From the NCBI GenBank assembly GCA_948777935.1, contig CAQDYY010000004.1, positions 1-64,000 on the forward strand: 64,000 bases of DNA, in the 5' to 3' direction. The DNA comes from an uncultured Clostridia bacterium. Its GTDB lineage: Bacteria; Bacillota; Clostridia; TANB77; CAG-508. This document shows, in pieces, positions 1 through 8,805 of the stretch; positions within the stretch are counted from its first letter, which is position 1; every line of letters begins with the position of its first letter. Made by a program: the position numbers and the translations under genes. The notes beneath the pieces are model-generated. The model was not told where the DNA came from. It did no database searches and was given only the letters and a program-made list of their open reading frames with translations.

Positions 1-112
1 AACTATCCTAGGGGTGGGGGTGATAAATAATTTCACCTTTTGGGGTACAGTTCATTTTTAACTTAAACTAGAGTTTCCTATACAATAAAAAAGAACACAG
101 TTTGTGTTAATT

Positions 113-901
113 CTATACACCCTGTGCTCCTTTTAAATATTCTACATATTCTTCTAAGCAATATCCTTTTTCTTTCATTACTTTTGCATGTTCACTACCT
201 ACATATCTCCAGTGCCACGATTCATACGTTATTCCTGTTATATCCTGCTTGTCCTTTGGATAACGTAGAACAAATCCATATTCTGCTGCATTTTTTTGTA
301 ACCATGTGAATGCTTTTGTATCTTCAAATTCGTTTGTTACTGTGTTAAAGTCTGCTGCTAATGCTAAATTGTGTTCGCTCATTTCTGGTCTTTGTACCAC
401 AGTCTGTGCTAATCTTTCTGCTTCTTCCTGAGATTTTCCTTTGTTTTTTTGAGTTTGTACTTGCTTATTAAAAAGTTCTTCTTGTTTTTCATAACTTCTA
501 TATGCTGATTGTACCCATATTTTTGTAATTCCTTCTTTGTACATTGCATTTATCATGTTTTTTAAATAACTGATTGCTCTTTTATCAAACATGATTCCAT
601 CATCTATTTCACTTAATTCTGGAATATAACTTCTATCTACTCTATTATCTTTGTTTACTAGCTTTAAGTTCCACTGGTTTAAAATTTCACTATTTGCGTT
701 ACTTGTTTTATTGTCCGTAGATAAGGCTTGTACAGTATTTGGTTCTTCTTGTTTAACCATTTGTTTAGGCTCTTCTTTAGGCTTAGTAACAAGAAATATA
801 ATCCCTTTTATCATCATAACAATTAAAGCTATAATCATTATAAGTCCTATTATAATGATACTAATTCCTCTTATAAATTTCTTTTTATTTACAATTCGCA
901 T
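113..901 (-). CDS. VanY-type D-alanyl-D-alanine carboxypeptidase
   Basis: A 262-residue membrane-anchored peptidase that should trim the terminal D-Ala from peptidoglycan stem peptides. One hydrophobic segment lies near residues 9-35, followed by a Lys/Glu/Asn-rich linker and a VanY domain over about residues 85-250. Zinc-site motifs are visible: SEHNLALAADF (SxHxxxxAxD type) and ESWHWR (ExWHxR type). An AAGGTG ribosome-binding site precedes the ATG. It lies 47 bp downstream of trmB on the same strand, probably co-transcribed. The family is clear; the physiological role (wall turnover, spore or low-level resistance) is not shown by the sequence. Confidence 0.88.
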   Translation of the reverse strand: MRIVNKKKFIRGISIIIIGLIMIIALIVMMIKGIIFLVTKPKEEPKQMVKQEEPNTVQALSTDNKTSNANSEILNQWNLKLVNKDNRVDRSYIPELSEIDDGIMFDKRAISYLKNMINAMYKEGITKIWVQSAYRSYEKQEELFNKQVQTQKNKGKSQEEAERLAQTVVQRPEMSEHNLALAADFNTVTNEFEDTKAFTWLQKNAAEYGFVLRYPKDKQDITGITYESWHWRYVGSEHAKVMKEKGYCLEEYVEYLKGAQGV

Positions 902-948
902 TTATAGCTCACCTTCTTCGTATATTGTATCTTTTCTTACCTTTTTCG

Positions 949-1602
949 TCAAGGGATATATTTGGCAATTAATGCTTTTATTTTTATACCTTGTTTAGAA
1001 AACATTTCTTCATGTTCTGTTATAATGTTATTTTCTACATTTTCACTATGTAAATCATAAGTTTTCCAAATTACTTTAAAACCTGCTTCTTCAAAATAGT
1101 GTAAACTGTCTATAAATAAGTTGTCATCATCTGTTTTAAAGTGAATTTCCCCATTTTCTTTTAAAAAGGTTTTATATAGCTCTAATTGTTTTGGATGTGT
1201 TAGCCTTTTTTTATGATGCTTTCCTCGTGGCCATGGGTTACAAAAATTTATATAAATTTTATCTACTGTATCTTCTTTATCCATCATTTCTAGTATTTGT
1301 TCAATATTACATCTTGTTAATATTACATTGTCTATTTCTTTATCTTTATATACCTCTTCTACATTTCTTTTTGCAAGCCCTAACATTGTATCTATTAAAT
1401 CTACACCAATAAAATTGATATTAGGATTCCTAAAAGCAATATTTGCAATAAATTGGCCTTTTCCACACCCTAATTCTATATGTAGTGGTCTTTCTTCTTT
1501 AAAAACATTTTTCCATTTTTCCTTGTAATCTTGCGGGTTATCAATATAAAATGGGCTTTCTTCTAGTTCTCTTTCGGTCCAATTTCTTCTCCTAATTCGC
1601 AT
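949..1602 (-). CDS. trmB: tRNA (guanine-N7)-methyltransferase TrmB
   Basis: A 217-residue SAM-dependent enzyme that makes m7G46 in tRNA variable loops. The SAM-binding loop ELGCGKGQF sits near residues 43-51, followed by FIGVDL, and the family motif NPWPRGKHHKKR is near residues 120-132. Length is typical. The start codon overlaps the last codons of the upstream P-type ATPase, and the GGAG-type ribosome-binding site lies inside that gene, so translation is probably coupled. Confidence 0.93.
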   Translation of the reverse strand: MRIRRRNWTERELEESPFYIDNPQDYKEKWKNVFKEERPLHIELGCGKGQFIANIAFRNPNINFIGVDLIDTMLGLAKRNVEEVYKDKEIDNVILTRCNIEQILEMMDKEDTVDKIYINFCNPWPRGKHHKKRLTHPKQLELYKTFLKENGEIHFKTDDDNLFIDSLHYFEEAGFKVIWKTYDLHSENVENNIITEHEEMFSKQGIKIKALIAKYIP

Positions 1603-3939
1603 GTTTTTTCTCCTTTAATACTATTTTTGTCATTTCATTAAACAAAATAAAGTTTGCTACAGCTATTGCACATATTCCAATTACTAATAAACCATACTCT
1701 ATTGTTATAACTACTGAAAACCAATCTTTTAGAATAACAAAACATGCTATAAAAAGTGCTATCATACATACTAAAAGCGTGGTTCGTAATGTATTAAATG
1801 GTTTGCTAATTTTAGCAAGTAAAATAAAGCCTATTACTACTGTTGATATAACACATAGTGTTCCATAAATATCCACTGGTATTTCGTATTTTGAACATAA
1901 AATCGCAATTATACAAATATTAACTACCGTTGTTAAAGCAGTTGGCATTGCTTTACTAATAACATTTTCTATAAATTTGCCTTTTACCATATTTTTATTT
2001 GGTTCTAATGCTAAAATAAATGATGGTATCCCTATACAAACTAGTGATATCAAACTTAGTTGTATTGGCATAAATGGGTATGGCATATGAGCAAATACAA
2101 ATATGATTGCTAAAATAGTAGCATATATTGTTTTAGATAAGAATAAGCTTGCTGAACGTTCTATATTGTTAATTGTTCTTCTTCCTTCTGCTACAATTTT
2201 TGGCATAGATTTAAAGTTTGAATCTAATAATACTAATTGAGATACACTACGTGCTGCATCACTTCCACTTGCAATAGCAATACTGCAATCTGCCTCTTTT
2301 AGTGCTATTACATCATTTACTCCATCACCTGTCATTGCTACTGTATGTCCTTGTTCTTTTAAAGCAAGAATTAGCTGTTTTTTCTGTATTGGTGTTACTC
2401 TACCAAAAATCGTATATTTAGTAGCTTTCGTTTTTAATTCTTCTTCTGTTTCTATTTTACTGCAATCTATATAACTTTTATATTCTTCTATTCCTGCATG
2501 TTTTGCAATTTTAGATACAGTTACAGGGTTATCTCCTGATATTAGTTTTATTTGTACTCCTTGTTCTTTAAAATAATTTAGCGTTTCTTTTGCTTGTGGC
2601 CTTATTTTATCTGTTAGCAATATCATACCTAAATATTCTATATTTTCTGGTAATGCTTCTTTATTTAATACTTCATGTGCTTTTGCAAGTACTACTACAC
2701 GGTAATCTTCTACATGTTTTTCGATTTTTTCTCTATAATTATCATATTTACTTCTTAAAACGTATTCTGGTGCACCTATTATATAGCTTTCTCCATTTTC
2801 AAAAGAAATTCCAGACCATTTTTTATCTGATGAAAATGGTATTTCTTTTATTTTGTTTTGTTCTACTTGTTTCGTAAATTTATCTCTAATTGCTTCTATT
2901 GTTGCATTATTATCTGCCGAATATTTTCCCAGAATAGATAAGATATCTTCCATTTCTTCTTCATTTTTCTCTGCAATGATATCTTTTACTTCCATTTTTC
3001 CTTCTGTTATTGTTCCTGTTTTGTCTAAACATAGCATATCTACCCTTGCTAATGTTTCTATACAATATAGCTCTTGTACTAATACTTTGTTTTTAGATAA
3101 TCTAATAACACTTACAGCTAAAACTGTGCTTGTAAGTAGCACTAATCCCTCTGGTATCATTCCAATAATTGCTGCTACTGTATTTACTACTGCATTTTTT
3201 AGGCAATTTCCTTCTAATCCTAATTGATTAAAAAATAGTAATGCTCCTACTGGAATTATAACTATTGATACTGTTTTTATAATTTTGTTTAAAGATTTCA
3301 TTATTTGTGAGTTTATTTCTTTTACATATTTTGCTTCTTTTGAAATTTTGCAAGTATAGTTTTCTTCTCCTATATGTTCTACTTTTCCGTATGCATTTAC
3401 CACTTACTACATAACTTCCAGATAAAATCATGTCTCCTTTTTTCTTTAATATAGAGTCTGATTCTCCTGTAATGCAAGATTCATTTACTTCTATCTCTCC
3501 TTCTTGCAAAATGCAGTCATTTACAATTTGATTTCCTGCCTCAAAAATTGCTATATCATCTAATACTACTTCATTTATTCCAATTTCTTGTTCTATACTA
3601 TCTCTTATAACACGAATTTTGGTAGAAGAGATTACTGCTAGTTTGTCTATTACTCTTTTTGAATGAATTTCTTGTAATGTGCTTATTGCTGTATTTATAA
3701 TAACTAGACCTAAAAATAGCATGTTTTTATATGAGCCTACACAAAATACCGCAATTGCAAGTAATAAGTTCATTAAATTAAATAGTGTAAAAAAGTTATT
3801 ATATATTATTGATTTTATACTTTTAGTTTTTCCGTGTCATATCGTGGTTTACTAAGTTATGTTCTATTCTTTCATCTATTTGTTCTTTAGTTAAACCTGT
3901 TTTTATATTTGGTGTATATCTTATTACTTCTTTTTCCAT
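1592..3939 (-). CDS. P-type cation-transporting ATPase, intact only if two CGGA quadruplets are read as Gly
   Basis: Read in triplets this gene falls into three pieces. Reading CGGA at 3834..3831 and 3389..3386 as single Gly codons gives one continuous protein of about 781 residues. It contains an N-terminal segment (GLTKEQIDERI), the actuator-domain TGES motif, the phosphorylation motif DKTGTITEG, the hinge motif TGDGVNDVIALKEAD and C-terminal membrane helices. The restored joins read DMT-G-KTKSIKS and SGKCI-G-KVEHIGEENY, the latter matching the normal actuator region. Start ATG 3939 has GGAGT upstream; triplet reading ends about 36 codons in. The E1-E2 ATPase family is certain. The ion (Ca2+, Mg2+ or other) cannot be told. 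Its end overlaps trmB. Confidence 0.85.
3386..3389 (-). other. CGGA quadruplet codon (Gly184 of P-type ATPase)
   Basis: In-frame CGG followed by A. Zero-frame reading ends soon after, while skipping C or reading four bases restores I-G-KVEHIGEENY. The preceding codon is ATA. Confidence 0.85.
3831..3834 (-). other. CGGA quadruplet codon (Gly36 of P-type ATPase)
   Basis: In-frame CGG followed by A, preceding codon ACA. Triplet reading reaches TAA two codons later; four-base reading continues MT-G-KTKSIKSIIYNN into the first membrane segment. Confidence 0.85.
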
Positions 3940-4016
3940 ATTCTCTTACTCCTCATGGCACATTATATCACTTATTTTTACAAAATACTATTAATTTTTT
4001 CTTAATGTAATATGTT

Positions 4017-4159
4017 AAGATAATAATATAAAAATATTGAAAAAAAATCTCGGAGCCATAAGTGGGGACCAATAGAAACCGTCAAAATGTGTTTACACAT
4101 TTTGTACAGTTTCATTGGGGAATGGCGACGGTTTTTCAATATTTTTATATTATTATCTT
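4017..4159. repeat. Inverted-repeat-bounded intergenic element, about 143 bp
   Basis: A near-perfect 27-bp inverted repeat (left 4017-4043, right 4133-4159) flanks about 90 bp. Inside are a hairpin with arms CAAAATGTG/CACATTTTG and complementary ACCGTC/GACGGT. It could be a MITE-like insertion or a long structured RNA between plsC and the ATPase gene. No ORF is supported inside it, and no target-site duplication is obvious. Confidence 0.6.
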
Positions 4160-4171
4160 GGGTTTATTTAA

Positions 4172-4750
4172 CTACATCCCACTATTTTCATAAATTACTT
4201 TTAGCAATTCATTTGATGCTTCTTGCAATTTTTCTTTGTTTTGTAATACCTCTTCATTTGGTAAAATTGGTTCTTTTATTGTTACTGTTACCCTATGAAA
4301 TAGTTTAGGATTTTCACTAATTGATACTGGAATAATTGGTAGCTTTAAACTACTTGCTAAATGTATTGCTCCTGTTTTTATCTTTTTTCGTCTGTCTTTT
4401 TTTAATATACCTCCCTCTGGAAACATTAGAAGCTTAATTTTTTCATGTTTATTAAATAACTCCATTACATATTTTACACCACTTACATCTCTCTTCTCTC
4501 TTTGAATTGGAAATACATTGTATCGATTAAATGCATGCTTCAAAAATGGATTTTCAAATAATTCTGATTTTGCCATTATAAATATGTTATCTGTTTTGGG
4601 AAATATAAAAAATGGGTCAAAAATACTAGTATGGTTTGGGCAAATCATACATCTTTCATATTTATTTAGTTCTTCTGTGTTTTCATATTTTACATGATAT
4701 AATATATGGCAAATACATATATTAACTAACCTTTTCATTACTGGAAACAT
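4172..4750 (-). CDS. 1-acyl-glycerol-3-phosphate acyltransferase family (PlsC-like)
   Basis: A 192-residue phospholipid acyltransferase-like protein. The catalytic HX4D motif is NHTSIFD near residues 38-44, and the substrate motif FPEGG is near residue 113. I chose ATG 4750 because AAGGAGAAAAGT lies directly before it; an ATG 18 bp upstream lies before that ribosome-binding site. It probably acylates lysophosphatidate at the membrane. It stands alone, with the inverted-repeat element downstream. Confidence 0.85.
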   Translation of the reverse strand: MFPVMKRLVNICICHILYHVKYENTEELNKYERCMICPNHTSIFDPFFIFPKTDNIFIMAKSELFENPFLKHAFNRYNVFPIQREKRDVSGVKYVMELFNKHEKIKLLMFPEGGILKKDRRKKIKTGAIHLASSLKLPIIPVSISENPKLFHRVTVTIKEPILPNEEVLQNKEKLQEASNELLKVIYENSGM

Positions 4751-4948
4751 ACTTTTCTCCTTGTACATAATAATGTTTATTGCTATTTTACCACATTGTA
4801 GTTCGTATTACAATGCATTTATGTAGAGTTTGTATTTATGTAATTTTTCAAATTTTATACTAATTATGTTGCTAAATTATATGGATTATGTTAAAATGTA
4901 AATTATGTAAAGTGTTTAGCTTACAAATTTGAGAAATGAGGTAAATAT

Positions 4949-5671
4949 ATGATATTAATATATGATTTTGATGGTACATTAACTCCATATTCATTACCAC
5001 AATACCCTATATTAAAACAATGTGGTTATACTGATAAGACATTAATGTCGCGAGTTGAATATGAAATTCTTAAAGGACATGCTCCTGAATTTTATTCAGC
5101 TTATTATAAGACCTATATGGATATACTTGCAGAAAACAACATTGCAATGTCTAGGAACAATGTATGCTTAGGTGCAAAAAGTACCAAATTAAATGATGGT
5201 GTTGAAGACTACTTTAAAAAATTTAGCAGTTCAAAAACAGGAATTAAACATTATGTTGTTACTTCTGGAATAAAAGATTATGTTGATGACACAGTAATTG
5301 GTAATTTAGTAGATGGTGTTTATGGTGTTACTTTTAAACAAGAAGATGGTATATTTAGAAATGTAGATATTCTATTATCTGACAAGAAAAAAGTAGATGT
5401 TATACAAGAAATTCAAGGTCAAAACTCTGGAACAACTCAAGTTATATACTTTGGAGATGGTTTAACAGACCAGTGTGCATTTGAATATGTAAATAGCATT
5501 GGAGGAACTAATGTATTTGTTGCTTCAAATGAACGTTCTGAAACTAATTATCAAAAGCTAAACACGAATGGAATTATAAATCATTACTTTAGTGCTGACT
5601 TTAGAGCAACTTCACAAATAAGTAATTATGTAAAAAAGCAAATCGAACTGGTTATTGATGATGGACGTTAA
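4949..5671 (+). CDS. HAD-superfamily phosphatase
   Basis: A 240-residue HAD hydrolase. Motif I is DFDGTLT at residues 5-11, and motif IV is YFGDGLTDQCAF near residues 169-180. Between them, VVTSGIKDY supplies the motif II Thr/Ser region. A ribosome-binding site (GAGG) precedes the ATG. It resembles phosphoserine-phosphatase-type HAD proteins, but the substrate is not identifiable. It is followed by a strong hairpin terminator. Confidence 0.82.
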   Translation: MILIYDFDGTLTPYSLPQYPILKQCGYTDKTLMSRVEYEILKGHAPEFYSAYYKTYMDILAENNIAMSRNNVCLGAKSTKLNDGVEDYFKKFSSSKTGIKHYVVTSGIKDYVDDTVIGNLVDGVYGVTFKQEDGIFRNVDILLSDKKKVDVIQEIQGQNSGTTQVIYFGDGLTDQCAFEYVNSIGGTNVFVASNERSETNYQKLNTNGIINHYFSADFRATSQISNYVKKQIELVIDDGR

Positions 5672-5690
5672 TCTATTATATATATAGCAA

Positions 5691-5735
5691 AGTTTAGTGT
5701 TTAATCACTAAACTTTTAACTTAGTTGCTTTTTTT
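5691..5735 (+). terminator. Rho-independent terminator after the HAD phosphatase
   Basis: Stem AGTTTAGTG / CACTAAACT followed shortly by a T-rich tract. Confidence 0.7.
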
Positions 5736-5784
5736 ATATATTAGCGATATAATATGTAAAATCATATTTATGGAGGTGTATTAT

Positions 5785-6346
5785 ATGTTACTAGCACTTG
5801 CTGGTGTAACTGGCGTACGGTAAGTCTTTTTATAAAGATAGAATTGTAGAAAGATTAGGTTTTGAAAAATTAAAAATTATTACGACACGTAAACCTCGTG
5901 AAGGCGAAAAAGATGGTGAAGATAAAGTTTTTGTAAGCGAAGATGAATTGCAAGCTTTAAGAGATAGTGGTAAAATTGGCTTTGAATTCGAGCTACTGGG
6001 AAATATATATGCATATACCAAAGAAGAACTTAATTCTAATAAAAATATGGTATTTGAATTTCATTACGATACTATATATGATTTTAAAAAAGTTTGCCCA
6101 CATTTACGTGTAATATATTTATTCCCACATAGTATAGAAATTGCTAAAGAAAAGACACGCGAGAGGCATCTAGACCCTATTACTGAAGAAAAAAGGCTTT
6201 TAGAAATTGATGAACATTATAGTAAAATTACAACAGATAATAATTTAAAGAGCATGTTTGATTATATTTTATATAACAATTACGATAAGGTTTCAGAAGA
6301 TACTATTATTGCTTTTGTTAAGAATTTATTAGAAAAAGAAAAATAA
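5785..6346 (+). CDS. Guanylate kinase-like protein, with a CGGT quadruplet in its P-loop
   Basis: The triplet reading stops after 12 codons (CGG TAA). Reading CGGT at 5818..5821 as Gly gives a 186-residue protein with Walker A GVTGV-G-KS, then TTRKPREGEKDGEDKVFV, the classic guanylate kinase GMP-binding segment. The glycine in question is a near-invariant P-loop residue, so this site fixes the decoded amino acid well. The ATG has GGAGG 9 bp upstream. A phosphotransferase follows 15 bp later, so this may be a second, non-housekeeping kinase with nucleoside or nucleotide salvage function. Confidence 0.85.
5818..5821 (+). other. CGGT quadruplet codon (Gly12, P-loop of guanylate kinase)
   Basis: The order is GGC GTA CGGT AAG TCT. 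In triplets CGG is followed at once by TAA; as a quadruplet it supplies the P-loop glycine of GVGKS. Confidence 0.9.
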
Positions 6347-6361
6347 GATTTGAGGTATATT

Positions 6362-7198
6362 ATGATGAAAAATTATTTTACATTAGATGAAGATTTTGAA
6401 ACAATAATAAAAAATGCATTACCTAATAAAAGTATTACTTCTATACGTTCTGTTACTACTGGATGGACAAATATAGTTTTTGAAGTGTCTACTAATGCCG
6501 GAAATTTCTTTTTTAGGTTTCCAAGAGATGATTTTTGGAGTAGAACAATTGTAAAAGATTATGAATTTTGCAAGTTTATTGATGGTAAAACTGATTTTAA
6601 AACAGTTAAACTTGAATTATTATATAATAATGGTAGACCTTTTAGTATGCATAAAAAGGTAGAAGGAACAGTTCTTGCAGATAAAATAAACGATATGACA
6701 CCTACCGAAATTAAGAACTTTTCAGAAGATATGGCAAAATTTATGGCTCAGTTACATTCTATATCTTTTGATGAAAATAAAATTTTTAAAACAGATAATA
6801 TTGGTTTAAAACTACCAGACTTTTTAAATGAGTTATTAAATGTACATGTAAGCCCTCAAGATAAGGTTTTTTGGAAGTATGAAGATGTTTCTAAAAAAGA
6901 CCAAACTCATCTTGTTCATGGAGATTTAAATTCTAGTAATGTTATATTAGATGATGATTGCCATATTTCTGCTATAATAGATTTTGGGTTTGCTGGGTTT
7001 GGAAATAAGTATTTTGATATTGCAAGAATTGTTGGCAGAAATTGCCCTGAGCCTATACAAAATGCTATTATAAAAAACTATGAAATCTTTTCTAATGAAG
7101 CTATTGATGCTTCTACTTTAAAAGAAGAAACTACTTGTTGGGTTAATATTGATAATGCTTATATTAATTACATGAGAGGAATTGGAATATATGAATAA
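6362..7198 (+). CDS. Aminoglycoside/choline phosphotransferase-fold kinase
   Basis: About 278 residues with the APH/choline kinase catalytic signature HGDLNSSNVILDD and IIDFGFAGFGNKYFD (metal-binding DFG-like). Start ATG 6362 has TGAGG upstream; a second ATG follows directly. The substrate is not identifiable. It is the last gene of a two-gene unit with the guanylate kinase-like gene and is followed by a bidirectional terminator. Confidence 0.8.
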   Translation: MMKNYFTLDEDFETIIKNALPNKSITSIRSVTTGWTNIVFEVSTNAGNFFFRFPRDDFWSRTIVKDYEFCKFIDGKTDFKTVKLELLYNNGRPFSMHKKVEGTVLADKINDMTPTEIKNFSEDMAKFMAQLHSISFDENKIFKTDNIGLKLPDFLNELLNVHVSPQDKVFWKYEDVSKKDQTHLVHGDLNSSNVILDDDCHISAIIDFGFAGFGNKYFDIARIVGRNCPEPIQNAIIKNYEIFSNEAIDASTLKEETTCWVNIDNAYINYMRGIGIYE

Positions 7199-7240
7199 AC
7201 TAATTAAAAGAAGAGGAAATACCTCTTCTTTTAATTAGTT
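7198..7240. terminator. Bidirectional terminator between convergent genes
   Basis: A perfect 19-bp stem starting AACTAATTAAAAG with a 5-nt AAATA loop, A-rich on one side and T-rich on the other. It lies between the convergent phosphotransferase and HEPN genes. Confidence 0.85.
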
Positions 7241-7612
7241 TAACTTATTTTGTACTTCTTCTATTATCTTATTCATTAATATTATTGCCTCTTCCATTTC
7301 GTCTTTTGAAGGTATGTATCTTATATCTGGATATCTGGTATCTACTGCATACTCAGATAATGGATTTCCTATGTATTCTTCAAATACTGAATTTATTTCC
7401 ATGCACTGTTTTAATAAGAAATCAATATTGTGAGTTTTTGTAACTTCTTTATTGTTTTTTATTAACAATGCTTTTAAATATTTTTCTACAGCTTGCTGAC
7501 AATGAAAACATACTATCTCTGTTACATCTTCAACATCTTTCATTATTTCTACTGTTTTTATATCTTTATTAGCTTTTATAATCCAATCTTGTATATATTC
7601 ATCTGTAGTTAT
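7235..7612 (-). CDS. HEPN-domain protein, partner of the MNT nucleotidyltransferase
   Basis: A HEPN protein with helix 1 DWIIKANKDIKTVE and the segment CFHCQQAVEKYLKALLI typical of MNT-associated HEPN toxins. The first ATG (7543) would delete helix 1. The open frame extends upstream through DEYIQDW to the end of the MNT gene, where only ATA (7612) or ATT (7618) are near-start codons, placed after AAGGTG. A non-canonical start overlapping the MNT stop is therefore likely. There is no CGGN here, so this is not a quadruplet case. Confidence 0.7.
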   Translation of the reverse strand: MTTDEYIQDWIIKANKDIKTVEIMKDVEDVTEIVCFHCQQAVEKYLKALLIKNNKEVTKTHNIDFLLKQCMEINSVFEEYIGNPLSEYAVDTRYPDIRYIPSKDEMEEAIILMNKIIEEVQNKLN

Positions 7613-7917
7613 ATTAATACACCTTCTTTCATAGCATTGTAAATTACATTTCCTTTTTTATTTTTATAATTATCTACCATAATTTGTGTCTTTACTAATA
7701 CATCTGCATCAATATCATTTAATGCTAACTCTTTTCTTATTTCCATTTGTATTTTTCTTAAATCCTGTATTTCAATATTGTTTTTCATAATAATTAATAA
7801 ATCATAATCACTTTGCTCTTGGTAGTCTTGCCTTGCTCTTGAACCAAACAATATAATAGATTGATATTCATACTTCTTCATAACTTGTAATATGATTTTT
7901 TTTACTTTACTATCCAT
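7609..7917 (-). CDS. MNT-type minimal nucleotidyltransferase (antitoxin)
   Basis: 102 residues with the polymerase-beta signature GSRAR-x-DYQEQ-SDYDLLI. MNT/HEPN pairs are toxin-antitoxin modules in which MNT modifies and silences the HEPN RNase. It is encoded directly upstream of and overlapping the HEPN gene. Confidence 0.85.
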   Translation of the reverse strand: MDSKVKKIILQVMKKYEYQSIILFGSRARQDYQEQSDYDLLIIMKNNIEIQDLRKIQMEIRKELALNDIDADVLVKTQIMVDNYKNKKGNVIYNAMKEGVLI

Positions 7918-7983
7918 CTCTATTCTCCTAACATATTTATAGTTATATTATATTACAATTAGCATTGCTCTGCAATAGATAAA

Positions 7984-8793
7984 CTATTCTATATTTACTT
8001 TTTCTATACAATCTTTTATGTTTTCATCTTGTAATAGTCTACCTGCTACTTGAATAAAATTGCATTCAGTATCTGTTAGATAATAGCTACATGTTCCTAC
8101 ATGTTCTTTTTCATTTTGTAAATTTTCTATTGTAAGATAATTTTCCAAATAATTTGCTATTTTTTCTCCTGTATTAATTATTTCTACTTCATTTCCTAAC
8201 TCTTGCCTAATTAATTCCTTAAATAGTGGATAATGTGTACAACCAAGTACTATTTTGTCTATTTTTTGCTTTTTAAATGGCTTCATATATTCTTTAATTG
8301 CTTCTTTTGCAACTGCATTACTAGTCCAGCCTTGTTCTGCCATAGGTGCAAGTAGTGGACATGCCTTGTTTATTACTTCTACATTTTTAATTTCTTTTTT
8401 TAGTTCTTCTTCCCATTTATTACTTTTAATTGTTCCTTCTGTTGCAATTACACCAATTTTAAGATTATTATTTTGATTTTCCTTTATGTCTTCTACCGTT
8501 GCCCTAATTATTCCTTCTATTGGTAAACGATAAATCTTTTTAAGTTCTTCTAAAGCTTGGCTTGTTGCTGTTCCACATGCAATTATAATTAGTTTTACAT
8601 CTTTACTAATTAAATAACTAGCACATTTGGTAGAAAGTTTTATAATATTTTCTTTAGATTTATCTCCATATGGGAAATTTTTTGTATCTCCTAAATATAT
8701 TAAATCTTCATTTGGAAAATGCTTTTTTAGTTCTGCTAAAACAGTCATTCCTCCAACACCAGAATCAAATATACCTATTGGTCTTTTATCCAT
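7984..8793 (-). CDS. murI: Glutamate racemase
   Basis: About 269 residues making D-glutamate for peptidoglycan. Both catalytic cysteines are visible in IIACGTATSQ (near residue 73) and VLGCTHYPL (near 184). The N-terminal motif IGIFDSGVGGMTV is present. I prefer ATG 8793 to 8802 because AGGGG is better spaced to it. It starts directly after pheT and is probably in the pheST transcript. Confidence 0.94.
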   Translation of the reverse strand: MDKRPIGIFDSGVGGMTVLAELKKHFPNEDLIYLGDTKNFPYGDKSKENIIKLSTKCASYLISKDVKLIIIACGTATSQALEELKKIYRLPIEGIIRATVEDIKENQNNNLKIGVIATEGTIKSNKWEEELKKEIKNVEVINKACPLLAPMAEQGWTSNAVAKEAIKEYMKPFKKQKIDKIVLGCTHYPLFKELIRQELGNEVEIINTGEKIANYLENYLTIENLQNEKEHVGTCSYYLTDTECNFIQVAGRLLQDENIKDCIEKVNIE

Positions 8794-8805
8794 TTTCCAC
8801 ATCCC

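Noticed and set aside
7235..7612. Quadruplet explanation for the missing HEPN start
   Set aside because: No CGGN lies in or before this frame; a non-canonical start codon is the simpler reading.
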